Source of the DNA: a virus
Strand: one strand, 5' to 3'
DNA length: 48,268 nt
IMG/VR virus record: IMGVR_UViG_3300020202_000100
Coordinates: 1-48,268 of that record
Shown: one piece after another, positions 1 to 7,820 of the stretch
Numbering within the stretch: the first letter of the stretch is position 1
Layout of the letters: each line of letters opens with the position of its first letter
Notes under the pieces: model-generated
Told to the model about the DNA's origin: nothing
The model's database searches: none
What the model saw: only the letters and a program-made list of their open reading frames with translations
Translations under genes and position numbers: made by a program

Positions 1-127
1 GGCATGGAGCCGGAGACGGTGGTTGTAACGAATGGCGTAGATAAGGTTCGTAAGTGGGAGCCAAAAGCTCAGCCTGAGCCGAGGACTCCTCAAGAAGATC
101 AGTATCAGGTAATTGTTGAGCACGGAA
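1..127. repeat. Terminal direct repeat, left copy
   Basis: These 127 bases are identical to the last 127 bases of the window. A coding frame runs through the repeat without interruption, so the sequence is best read as a circular molecule opened at an arbitrary point. A length of 127 matches a common maximum assembly k-mer, which favours an assembly overlap over a biological terminal repeat. Confidence 0.95.
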
Positions 128-240
128 AGCTTGTCGAGGTTAAGGGCCTTGACCGCGAAGCGTGGATGGAAATTGATGGGAAGAAAGTGCAGCTTAAAGA
201 CGCGATCGGGAGGCCGTTTCAAAGTGGAAAGATTCTATAA
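1..240 (+). CDS. Hypothetical protein, 3' part of a gene crossing the circular join
   Basis: This is the last 80 codons of a 119-residue protein whose ATG is at 48022 near the right end. Frame and sequence agree exactly through the 127-base overlap, and the stop is TAA at 238-240. The visible part is charged and proline-rich in the middle (around PKAQPEPRTPQ) and has no motif I recognise. The next gene, a polymerase-like protein, begins 18 bases later, so the two are probably co-transcribed at the end of the radical SAM cassette. Function unknown. The gene is not truncated; it is only split by how the window was cut. Confidence 0.85.
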   Translation, partial: GMEPETVVVTNGVDKVRKWEPKAQPEPRTPQEDQYQVIVEHGKLVEVKGLDREAWMEIDGKKVQLKDAIGRPFQSGKIL

Positions 241-258
241 TACGCACGGGATTGAACT

Positions 259-870
259 ATGTTCGGACAAGATCGGGAAAGTGATACTGGAGATCCACTT
301 GATAGAGGATCTTCCGTCGTTACCTATCGCCTCCATCTGCAATACTGGGAAGAAAGAATCGTGGCGGGACTCTCAGGAGATGAGCGTCTACAGGCTGCTG
401 TTGAGCGAGAAGGCGATTTTGGAGAGTGGTTTATCTGCCGCCGTATTCATGGAACAGTTGAAGGCTCTATTCTTTCAGAAGGGCAGCTGGGTAAGGTATT
501 GGTGCGAACAGGCTGTCTCGGCCTTGGAAAAAGAAGCCTGGCAAGCGCAGCTGGCATCTCCCCTGTCAAGGCTCAGCAGCTACTTAATCAATACTATGCG
601 GTATTCGTTGATAATCAAAGATGGCTCAAGGAAAACGGCCCAAAGAACGCTCAAAGGATAGTGGCTGAGTTAATCGATGGGTATGTGCAGGATTCGCTGA
701 GAAGGTGTCTTGCGCGGATTCCTTGGGACTGGAAGCATGCGGGCGAACTTGTCTTTGAGCTGCCTTCCTATATATACGACGTGCAGGCGGTGAAGTTCTT
801 TCATCATTTCTTTGAGAGAGAAGTTGAGATTGAAGGCAGCGCGGTAAGGCTTCCGATAAGGATTGAGTAA
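259..870 (+). CDS. Shrunken DNA polymerase family A-like palm protein, catalytic residues missing
   Basis: This 203-residue protein follows the outline of a phage family A polymerase C-terminal region. Residues 31-41 (EERIVAGLSGD) match the end of motif A, 75-90 match the RQLGKVAVLGLGYGMG region, 100-109 (ISPVKAQQLL) match the following helix, and 161-169 (AGELVFELP) match motif C HDELVFEVP. The motif A aspartate aligns with His26. The motif B arginine and tyrosine align with Gly75 and Leu87. The motif C His-Asp aligns with Ala161-Gly162. The thumb, part of the fingers and the exonuclease domain are absent; intact enzymes are about 600 residues. By family knowledge it should not polymerise DNA, so a structural or regulatory role, or decay, is inferred. 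A separate exonuclease lies convergently at 1282-1950. The assignment is by eye from motif order and needs a profile search. Confidence 0.6.
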   Translation: MFGQDRESDTGDPLDRGSSVVTYRLHLQYWEERIVAGLSGDERLQAAVEREGDFGEWFICRRIHGTVEGSILSEGQLGKVLVRTGCLGLGKRSLASAAGISPVKAQQLLNQYYAVFVDNQRWLKENGPKNAQRIVAELIDGYVQDSLRRCLARIPWDWKHAGELVFELPSYIYDVQAVKFFHHFFEREVEIEGSAVRLPIRIE

Positions 871-1202
871 GTGGCGCTTCGCGCCGTTCCGCCCTACGGC
901 CCCTTCGGGGCCTCCGGCCGGGATAAAACCAAAGGCCCAAAGTAACGTCTCTTGACTACCAGGATGCGGAAATGTATAGTACGCAGCTAGCAGCAAGGGG
1001 TGATGCCCGAGCTGACCAAGTAACGTCGAAAGACTATACAGGATGAAGCCGCTGGAGTAATCTGGCGGCTTTTTCTTTTTCGCCCGCCCCCCATCCTGGC
1101 AGTCTTTACGATGAACTTGGGGGGTTGGTTTTATCCACCCTGAGCCGCCGGTTTTTGGCGGCGATGGAGTGCAGGTTTTCCCCGCCGAAGGCGGGAGGGA
1201 CA
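871..1202. other. Structured non-coding region between convergent gene blocks
   Basis: No convincing gene lies here. Seen directly are: a GGCGC-TTC-GCGCC hairpin and a GGCCCC-TTC-GGGGCC hairpin just after the polymerase-like gene; the decamer AAGTAACGTC twice (about 940 and 1019); a distant 8-bp pairing of TGTATAGT with ACTATACA (about 973 and 1032) enclosing small hairpins; an intrinsic terminator; and two GC hairpins before the next small gene. The last of these, CCCGCC-GAA-GGCGGG, abuts that gene's ribosome site. A small structured RNA ending at the terminator is possible, but I could not match it to a known family. Confidence 0.5.
1046..1080 (+). terminator. Rho-independent terminator
   Basis: A 7-bp stem AAGCCGC/GCGGCTT with a 12-base loop is followed by TTTCTTTTT. 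It is placed to end plus-strand transcription from the radical SAM and polymerase-like genes, before the convergent late block. Confidence 0.8.
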
Positions 1203-1280
1203 ATGAAGAGAATTATTCTGGCAATTCTAATGACGATCGTTGCGCTTGGGACTTATCTATTCTCAGGCTTTGCGCCGTAG
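1203..1280 (+). CDS. 25-residue hydrophobic membrane peptide
   Basis: A strong GGGAGG site lies 4-5 bases before the ATG. The peptide starts MKRIILAILMTIVAL and is almost entirely one membrane segment after a KR start. The stop at 1278-1280 is 1 base from the convergent exonuclease gene. A GC hairpin (CCCGCC-GAA-GGCGGG) directly upstream could mask the ribosome site. It resembles small holin-like, leader or type I toxin-like peptides in form only. Its length is too short for homology, and function is unknown. Confidence 0.45.
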   Translation: MKRIILAILMTIVALGTYLFSGFAP

Positions 1281-1281
1281 C

Positions 1282-1950
1282 TTATTGATCGCTTCCCCAT
1301 TGTGTGATCTTGGGGGCGAGATACCTTAGCTTGTCGGCGACCTTTTCAAGAAGATCGACGTCGGCGACGCAATGCTCGACAATGTAATCGAGCGCTCTAC
1401 TATTTCCATCGAGCGCCGCCTCGTTCCAATACTTCGGGCTCACCCTTGTTTTTCCGATGAATCCAAAGTGCTCGCCCACCGATTCCAAGCTGTTAAACTT
1501 AAACCTCATAAATCTTCGCGCAAGCCTGACCGGATCTACGTTCTTCGGCTGAGGCATCTCGACTCCTACCTTACCGAGCCTAGACCGCAAAAAGTTAATA
1601 TCAAACGCCAGGCCGTTGTGCGCGATGCAGATCGAATACTTACTTAGCTCCGTATAAATATCAACGGCAATCTGAGAGTCATCTGAGCGCTTTCGCTCCC
1701 AGGTATCATACTGATCGCCGCGAAAAATCACAGGTTCCCCGCCCCACGGCTTAATAACGCCGCAAAGAATCACGCCCATGAAATTGCCATAGAGATTAGT
1801 GGTTTCAAGATCAAAGCAGCAGGCCCAGGGATTGGGCTGTTTTTTCTGCTCTCTTATATAAGGAAGGAGGTGTTTTAGTTTGGAGAGGAATCCTTTTTTA
1901 TTGGCACGTCTTAACTCGTCCATCTGATCCTTGATGCTAATATTTTTCAT
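1282..1950 (-). CDS. RNase H-fold 3'-5' exonuclease (YprB-like)
   Basis: This 222-residue protein carries DEDD exonuclease signatures. Motif I is CCFDLETT (Asp47, Glu49). Motif II is AHNGLAFDINFL with Asp117. Motif III is EHCVADVDLL with Asp197 and a histidine where DEDDy enzymes have tyrosine. Family knowledge predicts metal-dependent removal of nucleotides from DNA 3' ends. It has no fused polymerase domain, and the only polymerase-like gene in the genome is the divergent one at 259-870, so it might act as a detached proofreading or end-processing enzyme. AAGGAG precedes the ATG. It is the last gene of the minus-strand block, just downstream of the PurD-like gene. Confidence 0.8.
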   Translation of the reverse strand: MKNISIKDQMDELRRANKKGFLSKLKHLLPYIREQKKQPNPWACCFDLETTNLYGNFMGVILCGVIKPWGGEPVIFRGDQYDTWERKRSDDSQIAVDIYTELSKYSICIAHNGLAFDINFLRSRLGKVGVEMPQPKNVDPVRLARRFMRFKFNSLESVGEHFGFIGKTRVSPKYWNEAALDGNSRALDYIVEHCVADVDLLEKVADKLRYLAPKITQWGSDQ

Positions 1951-1957
1951 AGTCTCC

Positions 1958-3016
1958 TTATCGAGAAATAGTATTAGCTTTAAAAGGTTCGAGTAACTGC
2001 TCCTCCTTTAAATCGATCCATCCGAGCTTAGTAATTTCTCTGAATTTATCGACGGCATTAAGGCCGATGTCTGTCCTATACATGATCCCCTCAGTGCTGA
2101 GGTTTGAAAGAGTCCGGTAGGCCCGCCTCTTGGCCTCACGGATGTATCCGCCCCTTCCTGTGACCGTCATGAGATCGCCGTTCTTGAAGTTTCTCACCCA
2201 TAAATGCTTTGAGTTATTGCTGTCGATCCCTCTGATTTCAGCCTCTTCTTCGCGCTCAAGATTGTAGGGAAACGGCGGCACGCCGCAGTTGATCTGACAG
2301 CTCCACGGTGACTTAATCTTAAGTCTCATCGGCTCGTTCATGCTGCACTGATAAAAGAACTCAGACGGGCTCATATTGATGTTCTCAAGCAGCGCATAGA
2401 TCGTGTTCCACCGGAAGTAGAAATAAACGCCGGCGCACCAGGCGTCTTCGCCGAGACGAAGCTGAAAGTCAATCTTGCCGCTGAAGCCTGATTTAATCAG
2501 GGCGTTAACCATGGCCGACATCTTTTGGTCGATCGCCGAGATATCGCCGAAGTATCCGATTGATCCCATGTAGGCAGGAGGCCCGACGTCATCATTCATG
2601 AGATAGACGTACTCGTAAAAGACGGAGGACATGACCTTGTTCTTTCCGTTCAAGACCACGGAATAAGTCAGGGGGATAGTGTCCTTTGGGATTGCCTCAG
2701 TCTTGATCCCGTTAATATTTAGAATCTTACTGATATACGCAGGATTCTTTGTTGCGCTCTTTGAGAAGAGAGAGGTTCCGTAGACGGGAATCCCCATCTT
2801 CTCAAACTCTGTCTTTGCCGCCGTCGAGGCCTCAAAGTCAGAGTCCATGATGATGAGCTCCGGACGCTCTTTAATGACGCGGCTTAAGACCTCGGGATTA
2901 TAGAGCGGCCCTGTGAAGAGCGAGCTCTCAAGGATAACGCGGTCTCCTAGCTCCTGAATTCTTTTCGCTAATGCCGCTGAATCGTTTGATTCGGTAATAA
3001 AGATAATAGTTCTCAT
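1958..3016 (-). CDS. PurD-like (GAR synthetase-like) protein with a deleted ATP-grasp subdomain
   Basis: The 352-residue protein has the PurD layout. There is an N-terminal Rossmann-like part (residues 1-105, with a KERPELIIMDSD...GIPVYG stretch like PurD's EKADLVVVGPE...GIPVFGP). The remains of the ATP-grasp core include DDVGPPAYMGSIGYFG (142-157). The C-terminal GARS_C domain ends GIMYRTDIG (310-318), very close to PurD's GMFYRKDIG. PurD is about 420-430 residues. The missing 70 residues fall where the first ATP-grasp subdomain and its lysine should be, between residues 105 and 115. The EFNARFGDPE metal site is also replaced. Ordinary GAR synthesis is therefore doubtful; a repurposed binding or ligase role is inferred. 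It overlaps the upstream virion gene by 4 bases. Confidence 0.7.
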   Translation of the reverse strand: MRTIIFITESNDSAALAKRIQELGDRVILESSLFTGPLYNPEVLSRVIKERPELIIMDSDFEASTAAKTEFEKMGIPVYGTSLFSKSATKNPAYISKILNINGIKTEAIPKDTIPLTYSVVLNGKNKVMSSVFYEYVYLMNDDVGPPAYMGSIGYFGDISAIDQKMSAMVNALIKSGFSGKIDFQLRLGEDAWCAGVYFYFRWNTIYALLENINMSPSEFFYQCSMNEPMRLKIKSPWSCQINCGVPPFPYNLEREEEAEIRGIDSNNSKHLWVRNFKNGDLMTVTGRGGYIREAKRRAYRTLSNLSTEGIMYRTDIGLNAVDKFREITKLGWIDLKEEQLLEPFKANTISR

Positions 3017-6000
3017 AGCCTTGGTCTTAACCTAGCTTTCATTTTGGCCTTAAACTTATTTAAGGTGTTGTTTGATTGCTTTGTTTCATAAGTCATCGTT
3101 CCGACGCCAAAGAAGGCCGGGATTCCCATGGGAAGGCCTTCAAGGCCACGGTCTTTGTAGAGGTCGTAGAGGTCTTGGAAGACGAGCGGGACGTAGCGCT
3201 TCACAATATCTTTGGGAAGAGTCTTTACGTTGACTTCTTCACCAATGGCGTCCGTTCCTCGCATAATAGATACAGCAAGTGACAGTAACGGCGCGGTCTT
3301 ATATTCAGCGAATCTTGCAAGCACGTCTAGGCGCGTAAGCGGTTTAAACTCTTTGGGATCTCCGAGCGTGTGAACGCGGCCTGAGGATGATTTTACTTTT
3401 CCGCCAATAAGCTGTGAGTAGAGGCGGATAAGCTGGAGGAATCCGCCGCCCATGTCGTAGCGTGTATTGCCGATCTTTATCTTTCCGAAGTCTGTGGCGG
3501 TTGGATCGGTCTCAACTTTAGCGCCTCCAAGCTTTGCCATATACATAATGGTTGAGAGCGTGCCGACGGTTCCGGCAAGCGTCTTGAGTGCTTCCTTACG
3601 CACGAATGGATCTTGCTTCATGTAGTAGACGGGATTTAGGAGATTGATACGGCTCATGAGAAGGCGCGGTGAGAAGAGGGTTGCGTTTAGGACGGGAAGC
3701 GCTCGCTCCATTCCCTTGATGTTACCGCGACCTGTCGCGCTATTAATGAAGTCTCCGAGGGATTGTAGGAATGGAGAGTTATCATCGACTTGAATACCTT
3801 CTTTCTGAGCTTTTGCTATGAGGTCATCGAATACATCGGAGCGTAGTTTATTAAGAAAACCAACGGCGGCCCTGTTTGATGCTCTAACAATCTTTCCGAT
3901 TCCAGGAATTGCTTCAGCGAGATTAGCCTGCATAAATTGTTCTTCTTGTTTTGTGAGTACACCGTCCATCTCGGTCAGGGCGAGTTTGGCTTGCTTCATG
4001 AGTTGAAATGTCGGGCGCTGTGCGAGGCTTGCCTGGAACTGATTGAGAGCCTTCTCGCTTGCAAAATAGCGGAACATTTCCTTGAAGGCTGGTACGAATT
4101 GCTTGGGCTTCGAGACAAGGAAGATTCCCTGTCTTAGCGGCATCGACATATCAAAGGATGCCATAAGACCGCGAGAAAGGTTTCCGGTCTTAATTAGGTA
4201 TTTCCAGAGCCGATCCTGTAACGGGAGCTTTCCGTCAAGTACGGACTCCAGCTTATTGCCGAATACCTTCTTGAGGAGTACGAGCTCGCTTTCCTGCGGA
4301 ACCTTTCCCTGCATCATTTTTAGGATCGCGTTACGGCCGGTTACAGTCTCTATATATTCGAGCTTCGGACTGTTCTTGATCATCTCAAGAAGCGCATCGG
4401 TCTCATCCTGCGAGAACTTTCCGGTAATCGGCTCATACTCAGCCTTCGGGAGTTCACCCTTGAGCATGGACTTTTCATTCTCAAAGCCGGCTTGGCCGCG
4501 TGTTTGTTTCGATACTCCCTCGGCCTTGCCGAATCGTTCTGTGCGCTCCTTCGTATACAGCGCTTCCTGCTCACGGCGTACAGGCTTTGCGGCCTTGAGC
4601 TCAGCGAGCATTTTAGAGGTTAGGTCTTGAGGTGATGGAGCTGCTGGAACTGGAGTGTCTGGATTAAATGGGTCGAATGATGCAATCTGGTTAGGATGTG
4701 CTTTTCCAGAGTAAGATCCTTTAGGGTCAAGAACAATCAGTGCCTGATGCGGGGTGTTTCCTGTTCTCTTTCCACCTGTGTGAGTCAGGGCATCATAGCC
4801 AATTTGCTTAAGCTTGATTGCCAAGTTCTGAAACATTTCCACATACTCAGAAGTTGGAATTTGTTCCGCATGAGAATATTCGCTCACATATTTTCTCATG
4901 GCAGTTATAATTTCTTCTGTTGTCGCATCAGGTTTTGATTTAATGAAATTCAATAAGTCATCAGCTATAGCGGGCTCATAATTCGAAACTTCCATAATTG
5001 CTTTTCTAACTGGTTCAGGAGCGCGTTCTTCAAGATTAAGTACATTCTGAATGTTTAGCTTTGATTTATATATGCTAGGAGTTCCTGTGCGTTTCGATCT
5101 TGCCTTTGCATAACCTGACGCAATTTGTGGATTGTCTGTTAAGTAAATACCTTGCCCGAATAGAGACTCATGGTTTCCGTACAAAGGGTCTAAGTCATCA
5201 GCTTTAAGTCCAGATTTTCCTGTTCCGTGATACCAGTCTTTAGAACTTATCTCTTCTGGAAGAGTTGACAGTTTAAATGGTTTAGGTTGTGCTTGAGCTG
5301 GTGCTACGACTTGACTCTTAACACTCTCCGGCAAATGCTTCTTCACACTCTTTAGATACTTCGCCATACGGATATAACGATCCTGCGCAGCCGGAGAAAG
5401 CTTACCCTTGATCGAATCCTTAATCTTACTCATAGGAAGCTGAAGGATCTTGCCGACGGTAGTTTTGCCGACCGGAATATTCCCCGCCTTCGCAGCTGTG
5501 GCTGCTACAGCCGGATTCTTTGCTATCGCACCCGCTACCGCCGGAACCGCAAAGTTAACAGGCGCCGTAACCATCCCTGCCACATCGGCGGCCACGCCCT
5601 TCGCAAATGTCTTCCGCGCAACCGGATCGGTAAACGGCCGGCTTAGATCCTCAGGCCTCAAGGAAAGCGCCTGGCTTAATAGGTTCCCATCAGGCTCGGG
5701 AAGATTCATTTGCCGCTTCATCTCAGGCCCGACGCCGCTCATAAACGCCTCAGCGTACTTTTCAGGCTGCGTAAGATTGGCTCCTAACGGCGTCGCCTTA
5801 ACCGCCCCGGCAAGCACATCGACGAATTGATTCTTCGGTTCCACGTCCTCGGGTAGACGGGATCGAAGTCCTGCCTGCTCTGCCTTTGCATCCAGCTGAA
5901 AGAACTCGTTCCTTGCTGATTCAATCTCAAGAGGATCTCCGATCTTCGGAGCTACGTTTGAATTAAAATACTCAATCTTTGCCTGGATCTTCTCAGGCTC

Positions 6001-6054
6001 CGGCAGGCGCTTATAAGCTTCTAACTGCTCAACTTCTTTCCATGGCTTTGCCAT
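3013..6054 (-). CDS. Large internal virion-type protein with inserted ADP-ribosyltransferase-like domain
   Basis: The protein has 1013 residues. Residues 1-150 are charged and helical, 150-195 are Ala/Val-rich and hydrophobic, and the C-terminal half contains apolar stretches (about 800-830) typical of ejected podovirus core or large polyvalent proteins. Residues about 268-455 look like an ART/PARP-like fold: WYHGT at 274-278, GQGIYLTDNPQIASGYA at 300-316, and HQALIVLDP at 436-444 with a Gln in the final motif. Such domains transfer ADP-ribose from NAD to host targets. The DNA coding this domain is clearly more AT-rich (about 35-42% GC by hand count in several lines) than flanking DNA (about 50-65%), which suggests late insertion by transfer. 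It is the longest gene and follows two other virion-type genes. Delivery into the host with the DNA is inferred. Confidence 0.65.
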   Translation of the reverse strand: MAKPWKEVEQLEAYKRLPEPEKIQAKIEYFNSNVAPKIGDPLEIESARNEFFQLDAKAEQAGLRSRLPEDVEPKNQFVDVLAGAVKATPLGANLTQPEKYAEAFMSGVGPEMKRQMNLPEPDGNLLSQALSLRPEDLSRPFTDPVARKTFAKGVAADVAGMVTAPVNFAVPAVAGAIAKNPAVAATAAKAGNIPVGKTTVGKILQLPMSKIKDSIKGKLSPAAQDRYIRMAKYLKSVKKHLPESVKSQVVAPAQAQPKPFKLSTLPEEISSKDWYHGTGKSGLKADDLDPLYGNHESLFGQGIYLTDNPQIASGYAKARSKRTGTPSIYKSKLNIQNVLNLEERAPEPVRKAIMEVSNYEPAIADDLLNFIKSKPDATTEEIITAMRKYVSEYSHAEQIPTSEYVEMFQNLAIKLKQIGYDALTHTGGKRTGNTPHQALIVLDPKGSYSGKAHPNQIASFDPFNPDTPVPAAPSPQDLTSKMLAELKAAKPVRREQEALYTKERTERFGKAEGVSKQTRGQAGFENEKSMLKGELPKAEYEPITGKFSQDETDALLEMIKNSPKLEYIETVTGRNAILKMMQGKVPQESELVLLKKVFGNKLESVLDGKLPLQDRLWKYLIKTGNLSRGLMASFDMSMPLRQGIFLVSKPKQFVPAFKEMFRYFASEKALNQFQASLAQRPTFQLMKQAKLALTEMDGVLTKQEEQFMQANLAEAIPGIGKIVRASNRAAVGFLNKLRSDVFDDLIAKAQKEGIQVDDNSPFLQSLGDFINSATGRGNIKGMERALPVLNATLFSPRLLMSRINLLNPVYYMKQDPFVRKEALKTLAGTVGTLSTIMYMAKLGGAKVETDPTATDFGKIKIGNTRYDMGGGFLQLIRLYSQLIGGKVKSSSGRVHTLGDPKEFKPLTRLDVLARFAEYKTAPLLSLAVSIMRGTDAIGEEVNVKTLPKDIVKRYVPLVFQDLYDLYKDRGLEGLPMGIPAFFGVGTMTYETKQSNNTLNKFKAKMKARLRPRL

Positions 6055-6059
6055 TTAGT

Positions 6060-6845
6060 TTAGCTCCAGAGGCTTTGATAAGATTTCTTCTCAGATGAGG
6101 TTGATTGCGGCGTCGGCGTTGCGGCCGTGGCCGGCTTACCGCTAAAGGTATTTGCAATCGCCCCGGTAAATGAGTTTTGCGGCGGCTGCGGCATTTGCGG
6201 CGCTGCTTGTGGCGGCAGAGCGCCCTGGCCGCCCGATAAAATCCTCAGGTGCTTTTGCTGCTTAGCGATGATATTTTCTTCTGACCATGCGTTCTTAGTG
6301 CCTTGATCAGCCTCGCTCATTACCTCTAGCATTGCCCTGTCGTTTGCTTGTCTCAACAGTTCATCGTTTCCAAGCCGAAACATTTCCGCAAGCTTCTCTT
6401 CTTCGGGCGCTAGCGCCTGGCCTGCTTTTACCTTTTCAAACAACTCAGCCTTCATGGAATCGAGCTTCTCATCCCTGATCTTTTTTGTTGTCTCAAAGAC
6501 CTTCTCGTTTGAGACGCCGATAAACTGACCACCGTCATCAAACGCCCATGGCACATCTTTCTTGATCTCTTTGAGAATCTGCTGCCCGTTATTAGTGAGT
6601 AAGAACTGGGCGCGCTTCGCTTCGTCCATTGTCGTTAACTGCGTAGCGATATGCTCGGCGCGTTCGAGGCGTTCCTTTTTTTCCTTCGACTCCAACTGAT
6701 CTCTTTGAAGCTTGTAGTAGGCCTCCTTCGACTTAACATCCCGCAGTTGAGCGCCGGCCTGAGCGCCTTGCGCCAAGGCGTCACTTAGTCCGCTTAACGC
6801 CGAAGGCCTCGGCTGACCGTAATTTCCAAGGTTATAAACTGGCAT
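6060..6845 (-). CDS. Putative internal virion protein, coiled coil with Pro/Gln-rich tail
   Basis: This 261-residue protein starts with a Gly/Ala-rich segment. A long charged coiled-coil-like region spans about residues 40-195. A flexible tail rich in Pro, Gln, Ala, Ser and Thr ends the protein. GGGAGATCAAT precedes the ATG, which overlaps the end of the upstream tail gene by 14 bases. Its position between a tail-tip gene and the 1013-residue protein fits podovirus core or ejection proteins. I see no enzyme motif and the role is inferred from context. Confidence 0.55.
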   Translation of the reverse strand: MPVYNLGNYGQPRPSALSGLSDALAQGAQAGAQLRDVKSKEAYYKLQRDQLESKEKKERLERAEHIATQLTTMDEAKRAQFLLTNNGQQILKEIKKDVPWAFDDGGQFIGVSNEKVFETTKKIRDEKLDSMKAELFEKVKAGQALAPEEEKLAEMFRLGNDELLRQANDRAMLEVMSEADQGTKNAWSEENIIAKQQKHLRILSGGQGALPPQAAPQMPQPPQNSFTGAIANTFSGKPATAATPTPQSTSSEKKSYQSLWS

Positions 6846-7680
6846 ATTGATCTCCCTTCTTTGCGAAGAAATTAAATAGAGGTCTGACGAATACCTTCAG
6901 CCAAGTATGCTTCCTGATGAACGAAGCAATGCCGGCTCCGTGAGTGAGGTAAAACTCCTTGAACCATTTTGGGGCGTGGTAGTTAATGTAGTAGCGCGCC
7001 CGCATCGTTCTTATGTCTTCCCATCCGTCAAAGACCTCGGCAGCTACCCAGCATCCTGTGGCGGCGACGGCTGTCCCGGCGGCTGCTGCTGCCTTCAAAA
7101 GATCTCCGAACCATCCTTGGGTTCCCGGATTTAGAGCGCTTAGAACATTGTAACCGGAATCGGAATTAAGAAACTGGATTGCGGTGGACAGCGCAGGGTT
7201 TGTTTCTGAAAGCGAGTTGTACCAGTTTGTATAACGTCTTGCGAACTCAGTCTGACCGACATCAATCTGCTGCTTGGCGAAGCTTGGGATAAAATCGGCT
7301 CCCATCCGAGCGAGATTCTCACTGAATTGATTAATCCCCGCCTCTTCCGCAGCAAACCTCCCAGAGCCTCGGAGATTTCCGGCAAATCCCTCGCGTATAA
7401 CCGGCAAAAGATTCTCTTTGTATCTCTTTATTTCTGGCGCTGCTATGTTCTTGTCAAAATACTCCCCAGGATTCATAGCCATGAATTCGTTATAGCGGTT
7501 TGTGTAATTGGGATCTGTCTCATACTCCCCAATTCCCTTTCCGATCTGCCCAGCCAGAAAGTTTGACAGCGGACTCGACACCTTCGTCTTGTAAGGGTCC
7601 GTAACAATCTTGACATCCATGCCCGGCTCTTTCCCGAAAGCACTTTTCTCAGCCTTCTTTACAAAATCAAATAACCCCAT
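6832..7680 (-). CDS. Virion protein with C-terminal CWVA-type domain
   Basis: The protein has 282 residues. The N-terminal part (about 1-190) is a charged helical segment with no known motif. Residues about 195-208 form an Ala-rich apolar stretch. Next comes GCWVAAEVFDG followed by a basic, aromatic tail (RARYYINYHAPKWFKEFYL...). This CWVA-x-x-V arrangement recurs at the C-terminus of tail-associated proteins in many podovirus-like phages. It is the first gene of the three-gene internal or tail-tip set, preceded by AGGTGAGATTAA and ATG. A tail-tip or ejection role is inferred. Confidence 0.6.
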   Translation of the reverse strand: MGLFDFVKKAEKSAFGKEPGMDVKIVTDPYKTKVSSPLSNFLAGQIGKGIGEYETDPNYTNRYNEFMAMNPGEYFDKNIAAPEIKRYKENLLPVIREGFAGNLRGSGRFAAEEAGINQFSENLARMGADFIPSFAKQQIDVGQTEFARRYTNWYNSLSETNPALSTAIQFLNSDSGYNVLSALNPGTQGWFGDLLKAAAAAGTAVAATGCWVAAEVFDGWEDIRTMRARYYINYHAPKWFKEFYLTHGAGIASFIRKHTWLKVFVRPLFNFFAKKGDQYASL

Positions 7681-7820
7681 TTAATCTCACCTAGCCTTTC
7701 TTAGATATCTATGTAGTTCTTGTAATGATTGATACCGTAAATTAAACGGTTCGCCATAAATTTTATTTGCCATGTGTTAAAATTATTGACATACTGTCGC
7801 TCGCTTTTAAGGAGGCGAAT

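Noticed and set aside
1-127. Biological direct terminal repeat (T7-like)
   Set aside because: The repeat lies inside a coding gene and has the length of a standard k-mer; no other sign of ends. Left as an alternative only in the findings.
113-661. 182-codon plus-strand frame overlapping the start of the polymerase-like gene
   Set aside because: It has no recognisable pattern and overlaps the frame with clear polymerase-like motifs; both cannot easily be true over 400 bases.
871-1080. Group I intron or ribozyme remnant
   Set aside because: TATAGT- and GACTATA-like pieces exist, but their order is reversed relative to the intron R and S elements, and hammerhead core bases are absent.
670-1203. 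177-codon minus-strand frame across hairpins and the terminator
   Set aside because: Low-complexity Pro/Ser/His-rich translation of GC hairpins, no ribosome site, and opposite the real coding frame at 670-870.
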